A DNA stretch of 14,538 bases. Source: Clostridia bacterium (GTDB lineage Bacteria > Bacillota > Clostridia > Christensenellales > Borkfalkiaceae). Both the position numbers and the translations under genes were made by a program. The DNA lies in the NCBI GenBank assembly GCA_017505675.1, contig JAFVOV010000083.1, positions 1-14,538 on the forward strand, read 5' to 3'. Positions within the stretch are counted from its first letter, which is position 1. Each line of letters begins with the position of its first letter. Shown piece after piece: positions 1 to 7,739 of this stretch. The notes beneath the pieces are model-generated. The model was not told where the DNA came from and did not search any database. It saw nothing but the letters and a program-made list of their open reading frames with translations.

Positions 1-269
1 AAAGCGATATAGTAAAGTTTTAATCTATTATCTGAAGAAGTTCTAGTGTAATACGGGGTATCTGGCGGGGCAAAAAGAACGTCACCTTTAGAAATTTTGT
101 ATTTTTTTCCATTTACGCCGTAAACGCCTTCGCCTTCGTATATAAAGTGTAATGCAAAATGCTTGATGGGCGGATTATTTGATGCGTCTGGCACGTTATT
201 ATCCCACCCGCAAAACATTAACTTAATATCAAAATATTCAAGTTGTTTAACGGACCTAACCGAAGCCAT
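1..269 (-). CDS. AraC-family transcriptional regulator, N-terminal sensor part (truncated by window edge)
   Basis: Only the first 89 codons are in the window; the gene continues beyond base 1. The visible protein is a cupin-type sugar-sensing domain as in AraC/XylS regulators. It has the beta-barrel pattern FALHFIYEGEGVYGVNG (about residues 37-53), followed by KGDVLFAPPDTPYY, where 'GD-hydrophobic-P-P' is the typical cupin turn. The C-terminal helix-turn-helix pair would lie outside, so the class is inferred from the sensor domain. The start ATG (269-267) is preceded by a GGGGGTG ribosome binding site (284-278) with 8 bases of spacing. The gene diverges from the sugar operon that begins at 601, the usual layout for a local activator of the neighbouring operon. 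Another cupin protein remains possible because the DNA-binding domain is not visible. Confidence 0.7.
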   Translation of the reverse strand, partial: MASVRSVKQLEYFDIKLMFCGWDNNVPDASNNPPIKHFALHFIYEGEGVYGVNGKKYKISKGDVLFAPPDTPYYTRTSSDNRLKLYYIA

Positions 270-295
270 TTTCCATTCACCCCCTTTTTTTTAAT

Positions 296-324
296 ATTTT
301 ACTACAAAATAACATTAAAATCAA
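296..324 (-). promoter_or_regulatory. Putative sigma-A promoter of the AraC-type regulator
   Basis: Read on the minus strand: -35 TTGATT (324-319), a 17-base spacer and -10 TAAAAT (301-296). Transcription would start near 289, just before the ribosome binding site at 284-278. The match is fair (4/6 and 5/6), and AT-rich DNA gives such matches by chance, so this is tentative. Confidence 0.4.
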
Positions 325-430
325 TAGTAATTTGTAAAATTAAAGGTAAATCCATTCAATAACTAACAAAATGTAATTTTTAATTTTTATTCTGTATTGA
401 AAATAAACTTATACTATTGTAAAATATTAT

Positions 431-459
431 TTGAGATAATTATATCAATATGATATAAT
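431..459 (+). promoter_or_regulatory. Putative sigma-A promoter of the six-gene sugar operon
   Basis: -35 TTGAGA (431-436), a 17-base spacer and a perfect -10 TATAAT (454-459). The predicted start is near 466, leaving a leader of about 135 bases before the GH78 start codon at 601. Box quality and spacing make this the best plus-strand promoter in the gap. The leader contains the ATATC-AC-GATAT inverted repeat (488-499), which could be a repressor site. Confidence 0.6.
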
Positions 460-590
460 TAAAATATACTCGATATTTTAGAAGGGTATATCACGATATT
501 GAAAATTTATTAAGTATATTATTTTACTCTTTTTGTATATTATGTGACATTGTACTTTTTATAAAATAGTTGTAAAATAATATTGATTTT

Positions 591-595
591 CGGGG
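591..595 (+). promoter_or_regulatory. Ribosome binding site that sets the GH78 start
   Basis: CGGGG sits 5 bases before the ATG at 601. The alternative upstream TTG (583) has only AT-rich sequence ahead of it, so this site argues for a 669-residue rather than a 675-residue product. Confidence 0.55.
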
Positions 596-600
596 TTGTT

Positions 601-2610
601 ATGGATTTTATTTGGTCAAAAAGAGAGAACGTTTTTAATGAAGAATTAACGTTTAATTATAACGTGAATAAGCCTTGTGATACTTTGCGTATTGTAGCAG
701 TAGACGCATACCGCGTTTTCTTTGATAATAAGTTAATATCTTACGGTCCAGAGCGTACTTTAAAAGGTTACGCGCGTTTAAGGGAAATTGCAATTCCTCT
801 CGGTGTAAAGGTAATAACAGTTAAAGTCGTATCATACGGTTTGCCGATTTTAACTTGCGCTGACCAAGCACCTTTTTTCGGCGCGGAAATTTTATGTGGT
901 AATAACGTTGTTGACGGCACGGGCGCTTTTTCTTGTTCTGTAGATATGAAGAAGTTAAGAAGCGTTCAAAAGTACAGCAGTCAACGCGGATTTTTAGAAG
1001 TTTACGATTATAGCCGTGATTATTTTGAAAGCGTTGAAACGGTTAAAGTTTCCGCGCCTATTCTTATTGACGGTTTGGGTGATAAATGCCGATATTTTGA
1101 AGAAGAATTAAGTTTTATAGGTAAAAGCGTGTTTAACGGCTTTTACAAGATAGATAAACTTTGGTGGGAAAGTAACGCTGAAAAGAAAATAGGCGTAACC
1201 GATTATATAGTTAAAAGGGATATGCTTGACACCATTAACGGTCTTACTGCGCTTGACTTTTCTTTAGACGGCATAAAAACGGGATTTTTTAAACTAAAGG
1301 TTAAAACTGCAACTAAAGCAAGGGTTGTTGCCGTGTTTGAAGAAATTCAGCCTGACGGTAACTGGATTTTCCGCCGTTCTTGTTGTAACGATTATTTGGA
1401 ATGGAATTTGCCTAAAGGCGAATACGAATTACTCTCCGCAGAACCTTATACTTTTAAGTTCGTTAAAATTTTAACTGATGCGGATATTGAAGTTTCTATA
1501 TCAGTTGTAAAATTGCAAAATGACGACGAGAATTGCGTTCAATTTTCTGGCGGCGGAGTTTTAAAGGAAATTTACGATAGCGCGGTAAATTCTTTTAGAC
1601 AAAACGCTTTAGATATTTTTATGGACTGTCCGGGTCGCGAACGCGCGGGGTGGTTGTGTGACTCTTATTTTACAGGCATTACTGAAAATTTCTTTACCGG
1701 TAAAAATGAGATTGAAAAGAATTTTTTAGAAAATTACCTTTTAATTGATACTGCTAATCAAGATAAAGTTCATCTTCCTATGTGCTTTCCGTCAAGCGCA
1801 GGCGAAACTTTTATTCCCAACTGGGTAATGTGGTTTGTTCTAGAACTTTTAGAATATTACAAAAGAACGGGCGACGGCGCACTTATAGAAAAGGCTAAAG
1901 AAAAAGTTTATAAGATTGTAAATTACTTTAACGGTTTTAGAAATGAATTAGGGCTTTTAGAAAATTTGGAAAGTTGGGTTTTCGTTGAATGGAGCATTTG
2001 CAATAACGCTGAATACGTTAAAGGCGTAAACTTCCCGTCTAATATGCTCTATGCTAAAATGCTTGAAACGGTTGATGCGCTTTACGGCGATATTGAACTT
2101 AAAGAACAAGCAAAAATGCTTAAAGACGCAATAATAAAGGTGTCTTTTGACGGCAATTATTTTGCAGATAACGCAGTTAGGGTAGACGGTAAACTTACTA
2201 GGTGTGACGACCACTTGAGCGAAACTTGTCAATATTACGCGCTGTTTACTAAAACTATTTGCGATTCTATTTATACCGCTAAAATAATAGACGAGTTCGG
2301 ACCGTTAAACCCCGTAAAAGAAAATATCGGCAAAAGTAACGTGTTTATCGGCTACTATTTGCGCTTTATGATTTTAAAAGAAATGAATGATTACGATAGA
2401 ATTATTGACGAAGCGGTTAAACTTTTTGCGCCTATGGCGAAAGAAACTAAAACGCTTTGGGAAAACGATTCTCCATCAGCAAGTTGTAATCACGGCTTTG
2501 CATCAGTTATAGCGTGCTTAATTACGGAAAGCGTAATAAAATCAGATAAAAAGCGCGGTGTTGAAATTAAATTCAATTACGGCAAAGGTGAAGAAATTTT
2601 CCGCCGTTAA
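601..2610 (+). CDS. GH78-family alpha-L-rhamnosidase-like glycoside hydrolase (cytoplasmic)
   Basis: A 669-residue protein. It shows the GH78 order: an N-terminal beta-sandwich with the YRVFFDNKLISYGPER-type pattern, a second beta domain (about 200-310), and an (alpha/alpha)6 catalytic barrel (about 320-640). The signature DCPGRERAGWLCD runs from D342 to D354. D342, E347 and D354 keep the spacing of the Asp/Glu/Asp set known in Bacillus RhaB, and E621 in TLWEND fits the distal catalytic Glu. The family cleaves terminal alpha-L-rhamnose. There is no signal peptide or membrane segment, so it should act inside the cell on imported oligosaccharides. It is shorter than the usual 900-1000 residues, so accessory beta domains are missing. 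The ATG at 601 is chosen over an in-frame TTG at 583 because CGGGG (591-595) is correctly spaced only for the ATG. First gene of the operon; the kinase follows after 15 bases. Rhamnose specificity is inferred. Confidence 0.78.
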   Translation: MDFIWSKRENVFNEELTFNYNVNKPCDTLRIVAVDAYRVFFDNKLISYGPERTLKGYARLREIAIPLGVKVITVKVVSYGLPILTCADQAPFFGAEILCGNNVVDGTGAFSCSVDMKKLRSVQKYSSQRGFLEVYDYSRDYFESVETVKVSAPILIDGLGDKCRYFEEELSFIGKSVFNGFYKIDKLWWESNAEKKIGVTDYIVKRDMLDTINGLTALDFSLDGIKTGFFKLKVKTATKARVVAVFEEIQPDGNWIFRRSCCNDYLEWNLPKGEYELLSAEPYTFKFVKILTDADIEVSISVVKLQNDDENCVQFSGGGVLKEIYDSAVNSFRQNALDIFMDCPGRERAGWLCDSYFTGITENFFTGKNEIEKNFLENYLLIDTANQDKVHLPMCFPSSAGETFIPNWVMWFVLELLEYYKRTGDGALIEKAKEKVYKIVNYFNGFRNELGLLENLESWVFVEWSICNNAEYVKGVNFPSNMLYAKMLETVDALYGDIELKEQAKMLKDAIIKVSFDGNYFADNAVRVDGKLTRCDDHLSETCQYYALFTKTICDSIYTAKIIDEFGPLNPVKENIGKSNVFIGYYLRFMILKEMNDYDRIIDEAVKLFAPMAKETKTLWENDSPSASCNHGFASVIACLITESVIKSDKKRGVEIKFNYGKGEEIFRR

Positions 2611-2625
2611 TTATAGGGGTGTTTT

Positions 2626-4098
2626 ATGAATTATTTAACTATCGACGTAGGCACTACGCGTTGTAAGTGTCAACTATTTTCATCTGACGGCAAAATACTC
2701 GAATACATAGGTGAAGATTATGAGTTTAAGCGCGTTGGAAAAGAAATTTTCGTTGATGCAGACGCTATTTGGCAAAACGTAAAAAGTATGATAAAAAAGG
2801 TTGCGTTAAATCACGAAATATCGTCTTTTTGCGTGTCTACCTTCGGGGAATCTTTCGTTGTGATGGATAAGGATGATAATATAATTTATTATCCTATGAT
2901 GTACACAGACCCAAAAGGTATAGAAGAAGCCGCTTTTATAAACCGCACCGTCGGTGAAGAAAACTGTTTTTTAACTACGGGTGTGGTTGCGCATAGTATG
3001 TATTCAATATCTAAAGTGCTTTGGCTCAAAAATAACCAACCCGAAATTTATAAAAAAGCAGATAAAGTTTTGCTTATAGGTGATTTCGTTGCGTATATGC
3101 TTACGGGCAAAAGGATAATTGATTACGCTTTGGCTGCAAGAACGGGCGCTTTTGACGTTAAAAATAAAGTTTTTGCAAAAGAATTTTTAGATAAAATCGG
3201 TATTCCCGTTTCTCTTTTTTCAACGCCTATGCAGGCAGGTAGCGTAGTTGGCAGAATTAAAGAAGAACTCATTGAAGAACTCGGCGTTAAAGGTGATGCA
3301 ACTTTCGTTTTAGGCTCTCACGACCAAGTTTGCGCGGCGCTCGGCGCAGGCGTGTTAAAGGAAGGGGAATCTGTTGACGGTATGGGTACGGTTGAATGTA
3401 TAACTACCGTATTTAAAGATAAGCCGGAAAATATTGCAATGGGCAAACAAGGGTATCCTTGTATTCCGTTTGCCGTGGACGGGCTTTATTGCACTTATAT
3501 ATTAAACTATACTTGTGGCGCTGCGGTAAACTGGGTTAGAAAAAATCTTATGCACGATTATAAGGGTGAAGAAAAAGATTTTTACGCTTATATGGAAAAA
3601 AATTTTTCAGATACGCCTACGGGGCTTTTGACTATGCCGTATTTAGGCGGCGGAGCAACCCCTTATCAAGATATTACCGCTAAAGGCGCGGTTATAGGCA
3701 TAGGCACTCAAACCACCGACGCGGAATTTTATCAGTCTTTCGTGGAAGGTACGGTAATGGAAATGAAATTAAATACCGAAATCGTTAAAGATTACGGCAT
3801 TACTGTTAAAAGTTTAATTGCAAACGGCGGATGTTCAAATTCTGATAAATGGATGCAATTAAAAGCAGACGTTCAAGGCGTTTCAGTTAAAACTTTGCGT
3901 TCTAGCGAAGGCGGTTTATGCGGATGCGCAATGATGAGCGCCGTTGCTTTGGGCGGAGCAAAAGATTACGCTGAAGCAAAAGATATTTTCGTCCGTTACG
4001 TTAAAGAGTTTACGCCAAACGAAGAACGTGGCGCAACTTACGACGGACAATATAAAAAATATAAAAAATTATATCATCTAATTAAGGAGATAAATTAA
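2626..4098 (+). CDS. FGGY-family carbohydrate kinase
   Basis: A 490-residue protein of normal FGGY length (xylulokinase, rhamnulokinase and fuculokinase are about 480-500). The N-terminal ATPase-fold phosphate loop is DVGTT (7-11). The catalytic base is probably D233 in GSHDQVCAALGAG. The second ATP-binding motif is NGGCSNSDKWMQLKADV (about 400-416), followed by a small-residue helix that closes the fold. Family members phosphorylate ketoses or polyols with ATP. The sugar cannot be read from sequence: the N-terminus lacks the ASSGR-type loop of rhamnulokinase and is nearer the xylulokinase/gluconokinase group. Between a glycosidase and an isomerase/aldolase pair it most likely phosphorylates the ketose made by the next gene product. 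The ribosome binding site AGGGGTG lies 5 bases before the ATG, and the isomerase starts one base after the stop, so translational coupling is likely. Confidence 0.85.
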   Translation: MNYLTIDVGTTRCKCQLFSSDGKILEYIGEDYEFKRVGKEIFVDADAIWQNVKSMIKKVALNHEISSFCVSTFGESFVVMDKDDNIIYYPMMYTDPKGIEEAAFINRTVGEENCFLTTGVVAHSMYSISKVLWLKNNQPEIYKKADKVLLIGDFVAYMLTGKRIIDYALAARTGAFDVKNKVFAKEFLDKIGIPVSLFSTPMQAGSVVGRIKEELIEELGVKGDATFVLGSHDQVCAALGAGVLKEGESVDGMGTVECITTVFKDKPENIAMGKQGYPCIPFAVDGLYCTYILNYTCGAAVNWVRKNLMHDYKGEEKDFYAYMEKNFSDTPTGLLTMPYLGGGATPYQDITAKGAVIGIGTQTTDAEFYQSFVEGTVMEMKLNTEIVKDYGITVKSLIANGGCSNSDKWMQLKADVQGVSVKTLRSSEGGLCGCAMMSAVALGGAKDYAEAKDIFVRYVKEFTPNEERGATYDGQYKKYKKLYHLIKEIN

Positions 4099-4099
4099 A

Positions 4100-5494
4100 A
4101 TGAAATTTGCATTATATTTCGGTAACCGTGGTTTTATGCCGGCAGAACTTATAGCAGGCGCGCGTCAAGATATGATTAAAGCAGTAACTGACGCAGGGTA
4201 TGAATATCTTGTTATGGATGAAAACGCTACCCGCTACGGCGCAGTTGAAACTAGAGATGAAGGCAGACTTTATCACGACTGGTTAAAGAGCCACGAAGGC
4301 GAATATGACGGCGTAATTTTATGTATGCCTATATTTATTGATGAAAACGGCGCTATAACTGCGCTTCAAGATGCAGGCGTACCTATTTTAATGCAAGCGT
4401 ATCCTGATGAAATCGGCAAAATGGATTTCCAACATAGGCGTGACGCTTACTGTGGTAAATTTTCCGTTACCGACGTTTTTTATCAGTATAAAATTCCGTT
4501 TACGGTAATGAAACCGCACGTAGTTCATCCGTTATCAGATGCGTTTAAAAAGAACTTAAAAGACTTTGCCGCTATTTGCCGTGTCGTTAAAGGTATGAAA
4601 AGATTTAATCTCGGCTGTATCGGTGCTAGAACTACGGCGTTTAAGACCGTTCGTTTTGATGAAGTAACTTTGCAAAGATACGGCATCAACGTTGAAAGTT
4701 TTGACCTTTCCGAATTAGTGTTTAAAGTTGAGCAAAAAGCGGATGATGATAAAGCCGTTATTGATAAGATGGCTACTCTTGAAAATTACACGGATTTTAG
4801 TAAAGTTCCGTTAAAGAATAAATTAACTTTGGCTAAAATTTCCGTAGTTATTGACGAATATATTGAAGAATATCATTTAGACGCGGTAACGCTTCGTTGT
4901 TGGAACGAAATGGAAACTATTCTCCGCGTTTGCCCGTGCGTGCTTATATCAGAACTTAACGATAGGGGCATAGTTTGTTCTTGTGAAATTGACTTGACAT
5001 CTGCTATCTGTATGCGCGCAATGGCGCTTGCAAGTGAAAAGCCCACCGCTTGCCTTGACTGGAACAACAATTACGGTGATGATGAAAATAAGGTTATACT
5101 TTTCCATTGCGGACCTGTTGCTCAATCGCTTATGGCGGGAAAAGGCACGGTAACTGAACACAAAATGTTCGCTAAAGGCGACCCCGGTAGCGGTTGGGGT
5201 TCAAACGAAGGTAGAATTGCTGCGTTTGATACTACTATTTCTAACTGCTTTACTGAAAACGGTGAACTTAAAATTTACGCAAGCGAAGCAAAGTTCACCG
5301 GTGAACCTATTGAAGAAGCGTTCTTTGGTTGTGGTGGCGTTGCGGAAATTCCTAACCTTCAAGATAAACTCATTAAACTTGCAAAAGGTGGATTTAAACA
5401 CCATACCACCGTTGGCGTAGGGCATATGAAATACGTTTTAGAAGAAGCGTTTAGCACCTATCTTGGATATACGGTAATTGACATAGATAAGTAA
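4100..5494 (+). CDS. L-fucose/L-arabinose isomerase-family sugar isomerase
   Basis: A 464-residue protein resembling the fucose/arabinose isomerase fold: an N-terminal Rossmann-like domain (MKFALYFGNRGF start, YDGVILCMPIF about residue 73), a central domain and a C-terminal beta domain. Candidate metal or catalytic residues sit in LRCWNEME, in CEID (E296, D298), in FHCGP (H336) and in the late HHTT pair (H434/H435). These patterns recur in the family, where Mn2+-dependent enzymes interconvert aldoses and ketoses. It is much shorter than E. coli FucI (about 590) and near AraA length, but it does not read as a canonical AraA. The substrate is therefore open; L-rhamnose or L-fucose would fit the rhamnosidase-like first gene. 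The ribosome binding site AAGGAGA (4084-4090) lies inside the end of the kinase gene. I infer that it supplies the kinase's ketose. Confidence 0.72.
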   Translation: MKFALYFGNRGFMPAELIAGARQDMIKAVTDAGYEYLVMDENATRYGAVETRDEGRLYHDWLKSHEGEYDGVILCMPIFIDENGAITALQDAGVPILMQAYPDEIGKMDFQHRRDAYCGKFSVTDVFYQYKIPFTVMKPHVVHPLSDAFKKNLKDFAAICRVVKGMKRFNLGCIGARTTAFKTVRFDEVTLQRYGINVESFDLSELVFKVEQKADDDKAVIDKMATLENYTDFSKVPLKNKLTLAKISVVIDEYIEEYHLDAVTLRCWNEMETILRVCPCVLISELNDRGIVCSCEIDLTSAICMRAMALASEKPTACLDWNNNYGDDENKVILFHCGPVAQSLMAGKGTVTEHKMFAKGDPGSGWGSNEGRIAAFDTTISNCFTENGELKIYASEAKFTGEPIEEAFFGCGGVAEIPNLQDKLIKLAKGGFKHHTTVGVGHMKYVLEEAFSTYLGYTVIDIDK

Positions 5495-5505
5495 GGAGAA
5501 CTTTT

Positions 5506-6510
5506 ATGATTATAACTAAATTCGACCAAGTTCAAAAAGTTTTTGAAAATGCTAAAAAATTAGGTTGGGTAATACCTTGCATTTGCTCGGAAAACCAAAC
5601 TACAACCGAAGCCATTTTATCCGCTTGTAGTGATTACGGTAAAAAAATCGGTATGAGAGTGCCTATTATAATTGCTATTACCGTAAATTACTCTCACAGA
5701 CCGCAGGCTGTAAATTATTCTTACGCGGACGACTGGAAGACTGGTTTACAGTTATTTAAAGACGATATTAAGGCGTTTGCGGGTGAAGGTGGCGTTTATA
5801 GCGACATTGACGTTTTAATCCACCTTGACCACGTTCAATTTGATGACGATATTGAACTTATAAACAGCGACCTAACAGATTTTTCATCTATTATGTACGA
5901 CGCATCTGCGTTACCTTTCGATAAAAATATTGAAATGACCGCAGCGTTCGTTAAAAAAATGAAAGGCAAAATTTTAATTGAAGGCGCGTGTGACGAAATC
6001 GTCGACGCAACGGGAACGGAACACAACGCGCTTACTACGCCTGAAAACGCAAAAAGATATATTGAAGAAACAGGCGTCGATATGATAGTTGCAAATCTTG
6101 GCACGGAACATAGGGCAACGGGTAAAGAACTTATGTATCACGGTGATTTAGCGCGTGAAATTCAAAAAGAAATCGGAAAAACGATAGTTCTTCACGGCAC
6201 TAGTAGCGTTAAAAACGACCAAGTTAAAGGGCTATTTTCTGACGGCGTATGTAAGGTTAATATTTGGACGGCTTTAGAGCGTGACAGTTCAAAAGAACTT
6301 TTCTACGATATGGTTGTAAACGCAAGCAAAGTTGGTGGCGTTGAAGTGGTTGATAAACTTATTGAAGAAGGTTATTTAACCGAAAAGTGTCGCACGGGTG
6401 AAAAAATAAATATCGGATATTTTACCGCAAGATACCGTCAAAGAATTATTTTTAACGAAATGAAAAAAATGGTTACCGATTACTTAACAATGTGGTATAT
6501 AAAGGAGTAA
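5506..6510 (+). CDS. Class II (zinc-dependent, FBA/tagatose-bisphosphate type) aldolase, divergent
   Basis: A 334-residue TIM-barrel aldolase of the class II FBA/GatY/KbaY superfamily. The catalytic and zinc motif HLDHV gives D108 and H109; the other two zinc histidines are H202 (in NLGTEHRATG) and H230 (in VLHGTSS). E159 (IEGACDE) occupies the usual EGE/EGA position. The family normally splits ketose-1-phosphates or bisphosphates into dihydroxyacetone phosphate and an aldehyde. The phosphate-contact segments are altered: the GGSG loop after the third histidine reads GTSS (231-234) and the NIDT segment reads NIWT (252-255). This suggests a different acceptor or an unusual phosphate position. 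The ribosome binding site AAGGAGA (5493-5499) overlaps the isomerase stop codon. In context it should cleave the kinase product. It is unlike RhaD or FucA, which belong to the unrelated adducin-type fold. Confidence 0.8.
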   Translation: MIITKFDQVQKVFENAKKLGWVIPCICSENQTTTEAILSACSDYGKKIGMRVPIIIAITVNYSHRPQAVNYSYADDWKTGLQLFKDDIKAFAGEGGVYSDIDVLIHLDHVQFDDDIELINSDLTDFSSIMYDASALPFDKNIEMTAAFVKKMKGKILIEGACDEIVDATGTEHNALTTPENAKRYIEETGVDMIVANLGTEHRATGKELMYHGDLAREIQKEIGKTIVLHGTSSVKNDQVKGLFSDGVCKVNIWTALERDSSKELFYDMVVNASKVGGVEVVDKLIEEGYLTEKCRTGEKINIGYFTARYRQRIIFNEMKKMVTDYLTMWYIKE

Positions 6511-6511
6511 T

Positions 6512-7729
6512 ATGAAAAAATTTATAATGTACGGCGCAGGTAATATCGGGCGCGGATTTATAGGTCAAACTTTTTCAAACGCAGGCTATAAAGTTGGTTT
6601 TGTTGATATAAACAAAGAAGTTATAGCAAAACTTAACCAAGATAACGAGTATTCAGTACATACCGTTACGTCGGAAGCAAATATCGAACAAAAAGTTAAA
6701 AACGTTTACGGTATAGACGGGACGGATATCGAACTTGTTTCTGATGAAATTGCATCTTGCGATATGATGGCAACTGCTATCGGCGTAAACGTATTAAAAT
6801 TCATTGCAAAGCCTATTGCGTTGGGTATTAAAAAAAGAGCGGAAAAAAGCGGAAAAGAACTGAACATTATTATTTGTGAAAATCTTATCGGCGCAGATGA
6901 ATTTTTAAAAGGTTTAATTAAAAAAGAAATTCCCGAACTTGAAGAATTCGTTGATAATAAAGTCGGTTTTGTTGAAGCGTCGATTGGTAGAATGGTGCCC
7001 GTTATGACTGAAGAAAAAAGGGCAGGTAATATTTTAAGGGTTTACGTTGAGCCTTATAATATTTTGCCTGTAGATAAGGCTGCCTTTAAAGGTGAAATCC
7101 CAGACGTGAAAAATCTATATCCTTATACGCCTTTCCATTTATTCATTGAAAGAAAACTTTTTATGCACAATATGGGACATGCGCTTTCTGCATATTTAGG
7201 CTTTTTAAGGGGCTATGAATTTATTTATCAATCGGCTGATGATTATGATATAAGATACGTTGCGTTCCGCGCTCTAACCGCGTCGGCAACCGCTCTTGCA
7301 AAAGAAAACGGCGTTGACGTAAACTGGCTTTTAGAACACGCTGATAACCTTTTATATAGGTTTACAAACGTTGCGCTTGCAGATACCGTTGAAAGGGTTG
7401 GTAAAGATACTATTAGAAAACTCGGTTCAAACGACAGGCTTATCGGCGCTCTTAAACTCATTGAAAAAATGAACGTTGACGGAACATATCTTTGTATAGG
7501 TATAGCGGCAGGTTTATTGTTTAACCCAGAAGCAGATGAAAGAAGCGTTGAACTTTCTTCGTTTGCTAAAGAAAACGGCGTTAAAGAAACGCTTAAAAAA
7601 TATTCCGAATACGAAGGTAAATACGTTGATTTAATTGAAACGGTTTACGAAATGTTTAATAATAAAAAAGATTTGAAAGAAGTTATAAATTATTGCGCAA
7701 AAATCTCTAACGGCGAAGTTAGAGTGTAA
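6512..7729 (+). CDS. Mannitol-1-phosphate 5-dehydrogenase-like polyol dehydrogenase (MtlD/PSLDR family)
   Basis: A 405-residue NAD-dependent oxidoreductase. The start MKKFIMYGAGNIGRGFIG (dinucleotide loop G8-A-G-N-I-G-R-G15) is nearly the textbook MtlD motif. The catalytic signature of polyol-specific long-chain dehydrogenases is intact: K215, N220 and H223 in RKLFMHNMGHA keep the K, +5 N, +8 H spacing. E. coli MtlD (about 382 residues) interconverts mannitol-1-phosphate and fructose-6-phosphate; fructuronate and altronate reductases are distant relatives. The absence of a mannitol PTS nearby and the location among isomerase, kinase and aldolase genes argue for a different polyol (phosphate) substrate. 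The ribosome binding site AAAGGAG (6501-6507) directly abuts the aldolase stop codon (6508-6510), and the start is 2 bases after it. A true mannitol-1-phosphate dehydrogenase cannot be excluded. Confidence 0.78.
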   Translation: MKKFIMYGAGNIGRGFIGQTFSNAGYKVGFVDINKEVIAKLNQDNEYSVHTVTSEANIEQKVKNVYGIDGTDIELVSDEIASCDMMATAIGVNVLKFIAKPIALGIKKRAEKSGKELNIIICENLIGADEFLKGLIKKEIPELEEFVDNKVGFVEASIGRMVPVMTEEKRAGNILRVYVEPYNILPVDKAAFKGEIPDVKNLYPYTPFHLFIERKLFMHNMGHALSAYLGFLRGYEFIYQSADDYDIRYVAFRALTASATALAKENGVDVNWLLEHADNLLYRFTNVALADTVERVGKDTIRKLGSNDRLIGALKLIEKMNVDGTYLCIGIAAGLLFNPEADERSVELSSFAKENGVKETLKKYSEYEGKYVDLIETVYEMFNNKKDLKEVINYCAKISNGEVRV

Positions 7730-7736
7730 AGGGGTG
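7728..7736 (+). promoter_or_regulatory. Ribosome binding site that sets the GH36 start
   Basis: AAAGGGGTG overlaps the last bases of the upstream stop codon (7727-7729) and contains the rival GTG start at 7734. A codon inside the Shine-Dalgarno sequence is an unlikely start, so the ATG at 7740 is taken. The same GGGGTG-then-ATG arrangement precedes the kinase at 2626. Confidence 0.6.
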
Positions 7737-7739
7737 TTT

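Larger units (their letters stand above)
270..600. promoter_or_regulatory. Divergent regulatory region between regulator and sugar operon
   Basis: This 331-base stretch has no credible gene and is very AT-rich. It holds the two divergent promoters (296-324 minus, 431-459 plus). The 9-mer TTGTAAAAT occurs three times, all on the plus strand (332-340, 417-425, 570-578), and there is a small inverted repeat ATATC-AC-GATAT at 488-499, just downstream of the predicted operon start site. The copy at 417-425 ends 5 bases before the operon -35 box, where class II activators usually bind. These are candidate operators for the AraC-type regulator; no riboswitch-like fold was recognised in the leader of about 135 bases. 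Confidence 0.4.

Noticed and set aside
460..600. Riboswitch or T-box in the operon leader
   Set aside because: The leader is AT-rich with only a 12-base palindrome; no conserved aptamer motif or antiterminator/terminator pair is visible.
4873..5425. Several overlapping short frames on both strands
   Set aside because: They lie within the isomerase gene, whose frame is clearly supported by family motifs; none has its own start signal.
4100..6510. Sulfoquinovose degradation cluster (sugar isomerase plus aldolase)
   Set aside because: No GH31 sulfoquinovosidase, sulfolactaldehyde enzyme or sulfonate exporter is present, and the glycosidases are GH78 and GH36.
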